IMG/VR virus record: IMGVR_UViG_3300039098_000250 | Location: 1-35,493 of that record | Reading direction: 5' to 3' (one strand) | Source: a virus | DNA: 35,493 bases | In this document: positions 22,922 through 31,638 of the stretch, piece by piece | How positions within the stretch are numbered: position 1 is the first letter of the stretch | Layout of the letters: the number at the start of each line of letters is the position of its first letter | Notes under the pieces: generated by a model | The model's database searches: none | Told to the model about the DNA's origin: nothing | The model's input: only the letters and a program-made list of their open reading frames with translations | Program-made: the position numbers and the translations under genes

Positions 22922-22952
22922 CCACCAACATTAATTTGTAAGGTGGTTTTTT
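22920..22952 (+). terminator. Intrinsic terminator after the hydrolase gene
   Basis: Perfect stem AACCACC (22920-22926) with GGTGGTT (22942-22948) and six T residues (22947-22952), beginning at the hydrolase stop codon. It lies in the middle of the late operon, before scaffold and capsid genes, so it marks off the toxin-immunity cassette as its own transcription unit or must be read through. Confidence 0.8.
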
Positions 22953-22979
22953 AATGTAAAAAATTAAGGAGGTTGCTGA

Positions 22980-23276
22980 ATGAAAATACCAAAACGTGTA
23001 AAGATCGGTTGGAAGAAATATAAAATCATTAAAAGAACGCCTGAAAGACAGCTTATTGAAGTTGCGAATTATCGTTATGGGGAAATTGATTATGACAAGC
23101 GAACTATAACGATCAACTCAGATGCGGATCAAAAGAATCAAGAAGCGACTTTTATTCACGAAGTGATTCACGGGATTAGTGAAATGTACAAACTTGAATT
23201 TGATGAAAAAACAGTAGAATTGCTTGGCGATGCAATGTATACATTCTTGAAAGATAACCATAAAATATTAAAATGA
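22980..23276 (+). CDS. Small HExxH metalloprotease-like protein
   Basis: 98-residue zincin-like protein. The motif H60-E61-VI-H64 (FIHEVIHG) is a zinc-binding HExxH, and E80 (TVELLGD) could be the third ligand. The N-terminal half has YGEIDY and TITIN strands as in ImmA/IrrE-like or small phage peptidases. No prohead protease of the ClpP or U35 type is encoded nearby, so a role in head maturation is conceivable, as is cleavage of a host protein. AAGGAGG precedes the ATG. Confidence 0.7.
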   Translation: MKIPKRVKIGWKKYKIIKRTPERQLIEVANYRYGEIDYDKRTITINSDADQKNQEATFIHEVIHGISEMYKLEFDEKTVELLGDAMYTFLKDNHKILK

Positions 23277-23289
23277 AGGAGGAATAGCA

Positions 23290-23409
23290 ATGCATCATTA
23301 CATCACGAAATACTGGGAGGATGGCATTCATTATGCTGAGTCCTGGATACAGATTAATCTATTGAGTTGGAATTTTTGTTTTAGCAAGAGAAAAATCATT
23401 ATCCCATAG
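23290..23409 (+). CDS. Very small conserved-looking phage protein (39 aa)
   Basis: 39-residue protein, MHHYITKYWEDGIHYAESW..., ending FCFSKRKIIIP. Aromatic-rich and basic at the C-terminus. I recall similar small proteins in the same place in other Firmicute phages, but cannot check. AGGAGG stands 7 bases before the ATG. It lies 13 bp after the HExxH gene. Confidence 0.6.
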   Translation: MHHYITKYWEDGIHYAESWIQINLLSWNFCFSKRKIIIP

Positions 23410-23549
23410 GAGGTGATCCACTTATCTCGTCTTAAAGTACAGACGTTAAACAGGCTTATTTTTTATGCCTAAAATTTGACCGTGCCAATGTCGTAAAACT
23501 ATGGCCACTATGAGAGCGAACTCGTAAAAAGCGTAATGAAAGGAAGATT
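23410..23549 (+). ncRNA. Structured leader upstream of the scaffold gene
   Basis: 140-bp gap with no coding sequence. Short stems can be drawn: CGTCT/AGACG (23428-23432, 23441-23445), AGGC/GCCT (23452-23455, 23467-23470), GTGCCA with TGGCCAC (23482-23487, 23502-23508, one bulge) and GAG/CTC (23512-23514, 23521-23523). The GTG at 23414 behind a strong GGAGG opens only a 19-codon frame. The segment may be a cis-acting RNA that sets scaffold and capsid translation. Confidence 0.4.
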
Positions 23550-24152
23550 ATGAAACGTGAATTTTTAGAAGGCTTAGGTCTTGAAAAAGAAGTAGTTGAC
23601 AAAATTATGACGGTTAACGGTACCGATATTGAAAATCAGAAAGATGAAACTACAAAAGCTGAAAATAAATTGTCTGATATTCGGATACAGCTTAAGACAG
23701 CAAATACAACCATTACCGATTTAAAGAAATCAAATGGGGATAATGAAACGTTACAAACGACGATTAAGGATCATGAAGCGACGATTGAAAAATTAAAAAA
23801 TGATGCATCAGCCAAAGAATTTGATTTAGCACTGGAATTAGAACTTGTGAAATCAAAAACACGGAATACAAAAGCGCTCAAAGCGGTGCTTGATCTAGAA
23901 AAGATTAAGCAAAAAGACGATGGGAGCTTTGAAGGATTAGAAGATCAACTAAAAGAAAAGATGGAAAAAGAAAGTTATTTATTTGAAACAGGAGCAAATC
24001 AGACGATCTTTAAACCCAAAGGTGGTGAAGGTGGCTCAGGGATCAATCCTTTTGCGAAGGATACATTTAACTTAACAGAGCAAGGAAAGCTATATAAAGA
24101 AAACCCTGCACAGGCTAAAGAGTTAGCAATTGCTGCAGGAGTAAAAATTTAA
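23550..24152 (+). CDS. Capsid scaffolding protein (Gp20 type)
   Basis: 200-residue scaffold of the phage minor structural Gp20 family (PF06810). It opens with MKREFLEGLGLEKEVVDKIM, continues as a long coiled coil (about 25-100), and ends in a Gly-rich then basic/acidic helix-turn-helix tail (NPFAKDTFNLTEQGKLYKENP) that likely contacts the coat protein. It directs coat assembly and leaves the head. It is directly followed by the capsid gene. Confidence 0.9.
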   Translation: MKREFLEGLGLEKEVVDKIMTVNGTDIENQKDETTKAENKLSDIRIQLKTANTTITDLKKSNGDNETLQTTIKDHEATIEKLKNDASAKEFDLALELELVKSKTRNTKALKAVLDLEKIKQKDDGSFEGLEDQLKEKMEKESYLFETGANQTIFKPKGGEGGSGINPFAKDTFNLTEQGKLYKENPAQAKELAIAAGVKI

Positions 24153-24173
24153 AAAGAAAAGGAAGTATAAAAT

Positions 24174-25187
24174 ATGCCAGGAACAACTTTAAGGGATATA
24201 ATCGTCCCAGAATTATTTACCCCATATGTTATCAATCGAACCATGGAGTTATCCGCATTATTGCAATGCGGGGTTATCACAAACGATAGTAAGTTTGATG
24301 AATTAGCATCTCAAGAGAGTCCTTATGTCAATATGCCATTCTTTGAAGATTTGACGGGTGAGTCTGAACAAATTATCGAAGATGTAGATTTAGAGAGTAA
24401 TAAAATAGGATCGAATAAAGATGTCGCAGTTATTATCCGAAGAGCGAAAATGTGGAGTGCAACGGATTTATCAGCAGCGATGGCAGGAGTAGATCCAATG
24501 GGAGCAATCGGAACATTAGCTGCTTATTTTTGGGTGCGAGATATGCAAAAAGAATTAATCGCATTGCTAAAGGGTATCTTTGGAACAATTCCAGCGACAA
24601 CAGATCCCGTTGCCGATGCAATAACACGATTAGATAGTAACTTACTTGATATTTCAAGTTTAAGTGGGGGAGCAGCGAAATGGTCAGCAGGTGCATTCAT
24701 TGATGCTCAACAACTTTTGGGGGATGCACAAGAACAGCTAACAGCCATTACAATGCATTCAGCGACGAAGTCAGCACTTAAGAAACAAAACTTAATTGCG
24801 ACTGAACACCCTTCAATGGGTGGTGATTTTGAGTCTTACCAAGGGAAACGTGTCATAGTAGATGATGGTTGCCCCGCGACTGGAACGGGAACAAATAGAG
24901 TATTCACATCCTATCTGTTTGGACAAGGTGCGATTGCTTTAGGAAACGGATCCCCAGTGGGATTTGTATCAACAGAAGTTGATCGAGACAAGAAAAAAGG
25001 TTCAGGGGTTGATTATTTGATCAACCGTAAAACAAACATCCTTCATCCACGAGGGATTAAGTTTACCAATGCGTCTGTTGCAAAAACGGAAGGTCCTTCT
25101 CGTTTGGAACTTGCAAATCCAATTAACTGGTTACCTGTTTATGAACCAAAACAAATTCGAATTGTAGCCTTTCAGCATAAGATATAA
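24174..25187 (+). CDS. Major capsid protein
   Basis: 337-residue coat protein of the Gp13-like HK97-fold family. It starts MPGTTLRDIIVPELFTPYV and has RAKMWSATDLSAAMAGVDPM, a hydrophobic helix after it, the HSATKSALKKQNLI segment and a DYLINRKTNILHPRGIKF region near the end. No propeptide or cleavage signal is obvious, consistent with a separate scaffold. GAAGT-type ribosome site with AAAGGAAG upstream. Confidence 0.92.
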   Translation: MPGTTLRDIIVPELFTPYVINRTMELSALLQCGVITNDSKFDELASQESPYVNMPFFEDLTGESEQIIEDVDLESNKIGSNKDVAVIIRRAKMWSATDLSAAMAGVDPMGAIGTLAAYFWVRDMQKELIALLKGIFGTIPATTDPVADAITRLDSNLLDISSLSGGAAKWSAGAFIDAQQLLGDAQEQLTAITMHSATKSALKKQNLIATEHPSMGGDFESYQGKRVIVDDGCPATGTGTNRVFTSYLFGQGAIALGNGSPVGFVSTEVDRDKKKGSGVDYLINRKTNILHPRGIKFTNASVAKTEGPSRLELANPINWLPVYEPKQIRIVAFQHKI

Positions 25188-25191
25188 GACG

Positions 25192-25497
25192 ATGGAAAAT
25201 CAAGTGTATAAAAATTTACGCCTTTATCCACAAACTCAATCATTGAGGGAAGCATTGCTAAAATCGTGGATAAAGGATGCTCTTGATGATGTGAGAGGTT
25301 ATATCAATTATTTACCAGAAGAAATATTGCCTCCATCATGTTCAAGTATCATTCTTGATTTGGTTTTAATTCGAATTAATAAATTAGGTGCAGAAGGGAT
25401 TGTTTCAACTTCTCAAAGTGGCGTTAGTGAGACCTACAGTAACGGTATGCCGGTGGATATACGTCGCCGGTTAAATCGATTAAGGCGGGTAAGATAA
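25192..25497 (+). CDS. Head-tail connector (DNA packaging) protein
   Basis: 101-residue helical protein in the head-completion position, 4 bp after the capsid gene. It has the helix pattern of phage gp6/gp15-like connectors (LKSWIKDALDDVRGYINYLPEEILP...IILDLVLIRINKLGAEGI). It would bind below the portal. The ribosome site is weak, so it may depend on coupling with the capsid gene. Confidence 0.75.
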   Translation: MENQVYKNLRLYPQTQSLREALLKSWIKDALDDVRGYINYLPEEILPPSCSSIILDLVLIRINKLGAEGIVSTSQSGVSETYSNGMPVDIRRRLNRLRRVR

Positions 25498-25818
25498 ATG
25501 GGAATAACGGCAAATATGAAAGCATTTCGACTTCAAAATAAAACAAAAATAGGAACGGAGTCAGGGGCACAAAAAGAGACCTGGTCAGATGGTCCTATGG
25601 TTGATGTATCAATTTATCAAAAGAACGAACGATTAATTACCCAGAGTGCCCGCTATAATGAATCAACGCATACAGGGTTAAGCTTTTCTAAAAATATAAA
25701 AGCGTTCAAAAATCGTTTAAGGGATGAAGAAACACAAGAAATTTTTGAAATAACAAGTGCCGTAAATGATGGACGTTTAACAAATCTTTTATTAAAGAAG
25801 GTGGATACGGATGTCTAA
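25498..25818 (+). CDS. Head-tail adaptor/stopper protein
   Basis: 106-residue mostly beta protein in the stopper position, starting directly at the stop codon of the connector gene. ETWSDGPMVDVSIYQK and EIFEITSAVNDGRLTNLLLKK resemble head-closure proteins of the SPP1 gp16 type. It overlaps the next gene by 8 bp. Confidence 0.7.
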   Translation: MGITANMKAFRLQNKTKIGTESGAQKETWSDGPMVDVSIYQKNERLITQSARYNESTHTGLSFSKNIKAFKNRLRDEETQEIFEITSAVNDGRLTNLLLKKVDTDV

Positions 25819-26215
25819 TAATAGTGCGTTTGAAGCAAGTATGGATAATGCAACCCTGGAAATTTTTACACGATTAGTTGCAAATATGAAGACGGCGACG
25901 TTAGTTGTGGAGCGATCAGCCAAACAGAATTGTCCCGTTGATGAAGGGTTATTGCGAGCGGATATTAAATCAGAAGTAAAAACAAGTGGCGGGGAGATTG
26001 TCGGTGAAGTTGGGAATACCATCGAATATGCGCCGTATGTTCACCAGGGGACTGGTATTTATGCCGTTAATGGTGATGGACGTAAAACCCCTTGGGTCTA
26101 TGGCACACCAAAAGGTTTTTTCACAACCAAAGGCCAAGGACCACAGCCGTATCTGGAAGATGCCAAAACAGAAAATGCGGGAAACATATCAAAAATTTTA
26201 GCAGGTGGCGGATAA
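25811..26215 (+). CDS. HK97 gp10-type tail component
   Basis: 134-residue tail-completion protein of the HK97 gp10 family: CPVDEGLLRADIKSEV, GEVGNTIEYAPYVHQGTG, and the C-terminal GPQPYLEDA. It would sit at the head-proximal end of the tail. Stop and next start overlap as TAATG. Confidence 0.88.
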   Translation: MSNNSAFEASMDNATLEIFTRLVANMKTATLVVERSAKQNCPVDEGLLRADIKSEVKTSGGEIVGEVGNTIEYAPYVHQGTGIYAVNGDGRKTPWVYGTPKGFFTTKGQGPQPYLEDAKTENAGNISKILAGGG

Positions 26216-26589
26216 TGGAAATTGATATTAAAAACTATATTGAAGCAAAGGTACCCGAACTTCAAGATCGATTGTTTCCAGTGTTCACAACGGATATTAA
26301 CAGTCCTTCGGTTGTTTATGATTTTAAGCCAATAACGAGAGGATATTTAAATCAAAGTCAACTTCAATTAAGGATCATTTGGAATGATTATGATGAGTGC
26401 AAAGCTTTGGAAGAAAAGCTAAATGATAAAAAGTGCTTAGCATTTGAAGAAGATGCACCCTTTATTGTTTTTGGAAAGACGCGGTTTTATAGCATTCTTT
26501 CAGGTGGAGGGGTACTGTTTAACGAAAAAGTACAAATGTATGAAGATACATTAATTTATATTTTGAAATGGAGGAATACGAATGGATAA
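26215..26589 (+). CDS. Tail terminator/completion protein
   Basis: 124-residue alpha/beta protein in the tail-terminator position, between gp10-like and major tail genes. It starts MEIDIKNYIEAKVPELQ and has the layout of DUF3168-like terminators (strand-rich middle with QLQLRIIWNDYDECKALEEKL). Start at ATG 26215 overlaps the previous stop. It overlaps the major tail gene by 8 bp. Confidence 0.75.
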   Translation: MEIDIKNYIEAKVPELQDRLFPVFTTDINSPSVVYDFKPITRGYLNQSQLQLRIIWNDYDECKALEEKLNDKKCLAFEEDAPFIVFGKTRFYSILSGGGVLFNEKVQMYEDTLIYILKWRNTNG

Positions 26590-27139
26590 TTCAGAAATTA
26601 TTCTAGGAGCTGGTGAGGTGTACATGTTCGAATTTACAGGAACAGTTATTCCTGAGCATGCGACAATAGAAACTGAAATAAATAATGTGGGGCACTGTTC
26701 AGGTGGCTTTAGTATTGATTATAAGCCAGAGAAATACGATGTAAAAAATCAATACGGTAAGACCGTTAAGAGTTTTACGACAAAAGAAGAAATAACGGCC
26801 AAAACAGGAATCTTAACCTGGCGTATTGCGAACTTAGCATTGTTATCAACCGCAAAATTTTTAGCTGATAAAGTAAAAAAAACCCGAACCTTAACATTTG
26901 GTGGCGGTGGTAGTTTAAAAACAGTGTTGTTTCGCTTTGTGCATACGAAGGAAAATGAGAAGAAAATACGCTTTACTATGATTGCCCAAGGTGGTAATGG
27001 TTTTGCAATGGAGTTTAGTGATAAAGAATTGACAGTGGATGCAACACTCAATGCCATTGAATATATTAAAAACTTTTTAGCTGATTTCGAAGAGGAACTA
27101 ACCGATGAAGAAGCGGCGGCACTACCAGAACCAGTATAA
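26582..27139 (+). CDS. Major tail tube protein
   Basis: 185-residue beta-rich protein, MDNSEIILGAGEVYMFEF..., with GFSIDYKPEKYDVKNQ and TLTFGGGGSLKTVLFRFVH segments and an acidic C-terminal tail. The order (tail terminator, tube, chaperone pair, tape measure) identifies it as the tail tube. No sheath gene is present, so the tail is non-contractile. It is followed by a terminator, as is common after the abundant tube protein. Confidence 0.88.
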   Translation: MDNSEIILGAGEVYMFEFTGTVIPEHATIETEINNVGHCSGGFSIDYKPEKYDVKNQYGKTVKSFTTKEEITAKTGILTWRIANLALLSTAKFLADKVKKTRTLTFGGGGSLKTVLFRFVHTKENEKKIRFTMIAQGGNGFAMEFSDKELTVDATLNAIEYIKNFLADFEEELTDEEAAALPEPV

Positions 27140-27160
27140 AATAATTAAATAAAACAACTA

Positions 27161-27193
27161 AAAAGTGTGTCGGAAGATGCGCTTTTCTTTTTT
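27161..27193 (+). terminator. Intrinsic terminator after the major tail gene
   Basis: 11-bp stem with three G-U pairs (27161-27171 with 27176-27186), GGAA loop and CTTTTTT. It lies between tube and chaperone genes and probably lowers transcription of the genes for less abundant tail proteins. Confidence 0.75.
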
Positions 27194-27211
27194 AGAAAGT
27201 GAGAATAAAAG

Positions 27212-27544
27212 ATGATCGATTTAAATAAATATATAAATGCAAATGTGGAAATCCAATTAGGTGAGGATCTATTGCATGTTAAAATTCCATCTGTATCAAA
27301 TATGGGGAAGATTGCAGATCTTGAAAAAGGACTTGGTGATGATGCAACTATTAATTACGAAATCAAACAGAAAACAGCACAGTTATTGTTAAATGACAAT
27401 TCAGAGGAAAAAGAGATCCCAATGTCTGTTATTGAACAGATCCCATTAAACGGCTTGCTTCAAGTTATTAAGGCTGTATTCAGTGCGAGAGTTGAGTTAG
27501 AAAAAGACCCAAACTCCGACTCCCAATCCCTGAAGGAGAAATAG
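27212..27544 (+). CDS. Tail assembly chaperone, short form (gpG-like)
   Basis: 110-residue chaperone MIDLNKYINANVEIQLG... with an N-terminal beta part and C-terminal helices (IEQIPLNGLLQVIKAVF). It binds the tape measure during tail assembly. The heptamer C CCA AAC at 27508-27514 is in its reading frame, so some ribosomes slip by -1 and read into the downstream frame. Confidence 0.85.
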   Translation: MIDLNKYINANVEIQLGEDLLHVKIPSVSNMGKIADLEKGLGDDATINYEIKQKTAQLLLNDNSEEKEIPMSVIEQIPLNGLLQVIKAVFSARVELEKDPNSDSQSLKEK

Positions 27545-27828
27545 GAGAAGCGATTGCTTTAAAACATTTCGAACGCGAGGATTGGGAGAGCAATTATTTA
27601 TTGTCTACCTTTGAAGTGAAAAGGATCTCAAACTATACAGGATTAAATTTTAATGAAGTCTTAAATCTAAATTATGGGGCGTATTTACTATACCGAAAAG
27701 AAAGCTGGATTGATGTTATGAATCAATCTAAAAAAGGGAAAGAGTTATTAAAAAACCTTTGGCGGTATAAACAAACTGATGCAGATGAGCAAAAGATTAA
27801 AGAATTTACAGAAAGGGGGAAACTATGA
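27212..27828 (+). CDS. Tail assembly chaperone, -1 frameshift product (gpGT-like)
   Basis: The second frame (to 27828) has no good start of its own: its first possible start is a TTG at 27601 without ribosome site, while the frame is open from 27496. A canonical X XXY YYZ slippery site CCCAAAC (27508-27514) lies in the overlap. After a -1 slip the product is about 101 residues of the short form plus about 104 of the second frame, including NYTGLNFNEVLNLNYG and KGKELLKNLWRYKQ, roughly 205 residues. This gene organisation before a tape measure is the rule in long-tailed phages. Confidence 0.85.
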
Positions 27829-30737
27829 GTTTAACAGGTGGTATTGCGTTAGCACCTTTAAAAGTAGAACTTAAAGCCAATATTGCTGGATTTAAGAGTG
27901 ATATGAGTAAAGCTGCAGTAATAGGCTCAACTCAAGCTAATGCTATTAGTAAATCATTAGCCAAAACAGCAAAAGTCGGTGCAACATTATCTACCGTTGG
28001 CACTAATTTGACTAAGTTCGTTTCCTTACCTTTAGCAGCGGTAGCGTTTGCGTCAACAAAAATGGCTCTTGATTTTGGCAATGACTTTGCAAAAGTTACA
28101 ACGTTATTAGATGATGGTGTTGTTAATTTTGAAGATTATAAAGATGCAGTCATCCAAGGTTCAACAGATAGTAAGATTGTCATTGATGACTACACGGATG
28201 CGGTTTATCAATCTATTTCAGCAGGTGTTGATCAAACAGAAGCAATCAAATTTACGACAGAAGCAATGGATTTGGCACGTGGTGGATTTACGACAGGTGC
28301 ATTGGCTGTTGATATATTAACAACAGCAATTAATGGCTACAAGCTAAAAACAGAGGATGCAACTGAAATATCAGATATGCTTGTTGCTACTCAAAACGCT
28401 GGTAAAACAACGGTTGATGAATTAGCAAGTAGCATGGGTAAAGTTATTCCAATTGCTGCAAGTGTGAATTTTGGTATGGAAGAACTGTCAGCATCTTATG
28501 CTCAACTTACATTCAATGGGATTGCTACAGCAGAAGCTGGAACATATCTCAAATCAATGTTATCCGAATTAGGCAAAGCGGGGTCGATCACTGATAAAGC
28601 ATTACGAGAATTATCAGGAAAAGGTTTTGCTGAGTTAAAAGCTGAGGGTGTACCAACAGCTGATGTTTTAAATATGTTGAGCCAGTATGCAGAAGAATCA
28701 GGAATTACTTTAAAAGATATGTTTGGATCAGTGGAAGCCGGCACAGCAGCATTAGTATTAGCATCAGAAGATGGTGAACAATATAATGAATTTTTAGCAA
28801 AAATAGAGGATTCAGCAGGATCTACTCAAGCAGCCGTTGATAAGCTAGATGCGGATCCACTCGAACAGCTTAAAGGTTCAATGAACGAACTGAAAAACGC
28901 TGGTATTGAAATGGGTGGAGCATTGGCACCAGTTGTTTCAGATTTAGCTGGAATAATAAGTGATCTTGCTCACGCGTTTACAGATCTTGATGAATCACAA
29001 CAATCGGCGGTAATAAATACTGGGTTGTTTTTAATCGCATTAGGTCCAGTAATAAAAATTGCTGGTGGTGCGGTAACACTATTTACTAAATTAGCACCTC
29101 TGATTGGTGGGGTAAATGCTGGGTTGGCTAGTTTAGGTACAGCGTCAACGGTAGCCAGTGCAGGAACAGCTACATTAGCAACGGAAGTTGCGGCAACAGG
29201 TGTGGCGGCAACAACAGCAAGTGCAGGAGTCAGTGGTTTTGGTGGTGTTGTATCTGGTGTATTAGGTGGTAGTATAGCAACCGCCACTGTAGCAGTAGCG
29301 GCATTTAGTGCGGCAATTGGTGGGGTAGCAATTGCGGGTGTCGAAGCCTATAAACAGATCAATGCAGAGGTAGTGCCAGAAGTTGATATCTTTACAAGTA
29401 AAATGGATGAAGCTAATCAATCAATGGTGAAAAATACTGGAAATACGGTAACATCAATGCAAATGGCAGCAGGAACCTATAAAGAAACGGCGGTTGAAAT
29501 ATCCGAAGCGACAAAGGGTGCGGTGGGAGCTTATTTTGAATTAGATGAAGGTGCTTATAAAAGCATGATGTCTTTATATTTAAATGGGACAACCATTACC
29601 CAGGATATTGCAAATGATATGACATCCAAATATGCAGAAATGGGTCAAACGATTAATGCAAGTTTGGAAGCTGATTACAGTCAACGATTAACGATAATGC
29701 AGGGGTTCTTTGATCAACAGAGTACGTTGTCAGAAGCGGATCAAACGCAGATATTAGGTAATCTAAATACCAATTTTGAAGAACAAAAATTGGCGAATAT
29801 ATCCTATCAAGAACAGATCAATGCAATTTATCAATTAGCAGCAAATGAACACCGAAAAATTACTGAAGCAGAGCAACAAGAAATTAATACACTTCAAGGT
29901 GTTATGAAGATTAATGCCGTAAATACCTTATCCCAAACCGAAGCTGAAAGCGCGGTGATTTTAGGGCGCATCAAAGATCAAGATGGACGGATGACCGCTG
30001 AAATGGCAAGTGAGCATGTTAAAGCATTAGAAGATCAACGTGTAAAATCAGTGGATCAAGCCAATCAGGAATACGCTGAAAAAGTTGCAGTTATTGAACA
30101 AATGCGTGATGAATTGGGCGTGATATCAGCTGAACAAGCAGATACCATGATTGCTGATGCAGAACGACAAAAGACAGAAACGATTAATGCTGCTCAAGCG
30201 ACAAAAGATGATGGGGTGGAAGTTTTAAAAGGTGCTTATGATGATCTTGAGAACACCGTAAATGTAAATACCGGTGAAATATTATCAAATTGGGAACGTG
30301 CTAAACAGGGTTGGAATGGTTGGAACATAACACCTAAAGAAGCAGTTGTAAAAGATAATACCGAGATATTTAGAGGTAATGTACAATGGGCAAAAGATTG
30401 GTGGAATACATTAGAGTTTGAAACCAAATATGCCGTAATTGAGACTGTAAACAGAATGACAGAAGTAAATGCTGGTATGGATTCAAGCATCAGAGATCCT
30501 GGAAACAGTTATGTCGGTCTTTCTTACGTACCTTATGATGGTTATATGATCCGAGCGCATAAAGGTGAAACCTTACTTGATGAAAATGAAGCGTCTGATT
30601 ATCGTCAAGGAAATACAACAAAAGGCGATGATATTAACCAGGAGTTTAATTTTTATGGAAATGTAGATAGTCCTTACCAAGTTGCGAAAGCCGCTAAAAA
30701 AGGGATTGAAGATTTAAAATTTTTATCAGGAGGATAA
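27825..30737 (+). CDS. Tape measure protein
   Basis: 970-residue tail tape measure, TP901 type. The N-terminal 45 residues are a helical entry (LKVELKANIAGFKSDMSKAA), residues about 75-350 match the conserved PhageMin_Tail core (MALDFGNDFAKVTTLLDDG, TEAMDLARGGFTTGALAVD), about 400-500 are hydrophobic and Ala/Gly-rich, and about 600-820 are long helices rich in Gln and Glu. By the usual rule of about 0.15 nm per residue the tail would be near 145 nm. Start overlaps the chaperone stop (ATGA). Confidence 0.95.
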   Translation: MSLTGGIALAPLKVELKANIAGFKSDMSKAAVIGSTQANAISKSLAKTAKVGATLSTVGTNLTKFVSLPLAAVAFASTKMALDFGNDFAKVTTLLDDGVVNFEDYKDAVIQGSTDSKIVIDDYTDAVYQSISAGVDQTEAIKFTTEAMDLARGGFTTGALAVDILTTAINGYKLKTEDATEISDMLVATQNAGKTTVDELASSMGKVIPIAASVNFGMEELSASYAQLTFNGIATAEAGTYLKSMLSELGKAGSITDKALRELSGKGFAELKAEGVPTADVLNMLSQYAEESGITLKDMFGSVEAGTAALVLASEDGEQYNEFLAKIEDSAGSTQAAVDKLDADPLEQLKGSMNELKNAGIEMGGALAPVVSDLAGIISDLAHAFTDLDESQQSAVINTGLFLIALGPVIKIAGGAVTLFTKLAPLIGGVNAGLASLGTASTVASAGTATLATEVAATGVAATTASAGVSGFGGVVSGVLGGSIATATVAVAAFSAAIGGVAIAGVEAYKQINAEVVPEVDIFTSKMDEANQSMVKNTGNTVTSMQMAAGTYKETAVEISEATKGAVGAYFELDEGAYKSMMSLYLNGTTITQDIANDMTSKYAEMGQTINASLEADYSQRLTIMQGFFDQQSTLSEADQTQILGNLNTNFEEQKLANISYQEQINAIYQLAANEHRKITEAEQQEINTLQGVMKINAVNTLSQTEAESAVILGRIKDQDGRMTAEMASEHVKALEDQRVKSVDQANQEYAEKVAVIEQMRDELGVISAEQADTMIADAERQKTETINAAQATKDDGVEVLKGAYDDLENTVNVNTGEILSNWERAKQGWNGWNITPKEAVVKDNTEIFRGNVQWAKDWWNTLEFETKYAVIETVNRMTEVNAGMDSSIRDPGNSYVGLSYVPYDGYMIRAHKGETLLDENEASDYRQGNTTKGDDINQEFNFYGNVDSPYQVAKAAKKGIEDLKFLSGG

Positions 30738-30738
30738 T

Positions 30739-31623
30739 ATGAAGCCAGATCAAATTAATATTATTAATCAACGCAACAATGAAAAAATAACACTTGAATC
30801 ATGTATTAATGGTCCTGAAGGTATCCTCCTTCAAAACTTTGATCCAGGAAAGATTCCGGTGCGTTTTAATGCAACAAAGGGTGTTAATCAAGTAGGCGAA
30901 ACCAAACAAAGCGTTGACTTTGAAGTAAGAACAGTGACCATAGAAGCGGCAATAATTGCACAAGAGGGGCAAATGATCATTGATTATTATAAATCGATTT
31001 TAGACCGATTGTGCAATCCACAGGATGATCTTTTAATCACAGTATTAGGGAATGAAAAGAGTCGAGAAATAATTGGATCAGCTGATGGGACGGTGGTTTA
31101 TTCCGTGGATTATCGGACCAGTAATTCAAACATTTTATCATTTAAACTTTCTTTTGATTGTTTTAATCCTTATTTTAGAAATACAAAAGAAATGACAGTA
31201 AAAGTTGAAACTTGGGAAGGCGGGATTGAGTTTCCACTTGAATTTATACCAGGTGGAATTGAATTTGCAACGAAAGGTCCCAATCAAGTAGAAATAAAGA
31301 ATAATGGTGATATTGATGCGCCACTTGAAATATTTTTTACAGGACCCGCGACGAACCCCATAATTACTTTAAATAATGATAAATCAATCAAAATAAATAA
31401 AACAATCACAGGGGATTCAATTCTTTATATTCGTTGTGATTATGATGAAATAACAGTTGAGATTAATGAAGGTGGAATGATCGAGGATGGAAATAATTAT
31501 ATTGATATAGAGTCTGATTTTTTCACGTTAGATCAAGGGCAGAATGTTTTGAAATATGAAACAGAAACAGAAATACCACAAAGTGTAATACTGAAATATA
31601 AAGATCACTATTTTAGTGCTTAG
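30739..31623 (+). CDS. Distal tail protein (Dit-like)
   Basis: 294-residue protein of the siphovirus tail family (PF05709). The N-terminal half forms the ring that joins tail tube and tail tip (ESCINGPEGILLQNFDPG, VDFEVRTVTIEA); the C-terminal half is a galectin-like beta domain (about 160-290). It starts 1 base after the tape measure stop, with AGGAGG inside that gene's end. Confidence 0.85.
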   Translation: MKPDQINIINQRNNEKITLESCINGPEGILLQNFDPGKIPVRFNATKGVNQVGETKQSVDFEVRTVTIEAAIIAQEGQMIIDYYKSILDRLCNPQDDLLITVLGNEKSREIIGSADGTVVYSVDYRTSNSNILSFKLSFDCFNPYFRNTKEMTVKVETWEGGIEFPLEFIPGGIEFATKGPNQVEIKNNGDIDAPLEIFFTGPATNPIITLNNDKSIKINKTITGDSILYIRCDYDEITVEINEGGMIEDGNNYIDIESDFFTLDQGQNVLKYETETEIPQSVILKYKDHYFSA

Positions 31624-31638
31624 GAAGGGGGCAATGAT

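Noticed and set aside
27601-27828. Independent 75-residue gene starting at TTG 27601
   Set aside because: No ribosome site, and the frame is open upstream into a -1 slippery heptamer; read as the frameshifted half of the chaperone.
28970-29287. Minus-strand frame of 105 codons in the tape measure
   Set aside because: Low-complexity Ala/Thr/Pro shadow of the Ala/Gly-rich tape-measure region.
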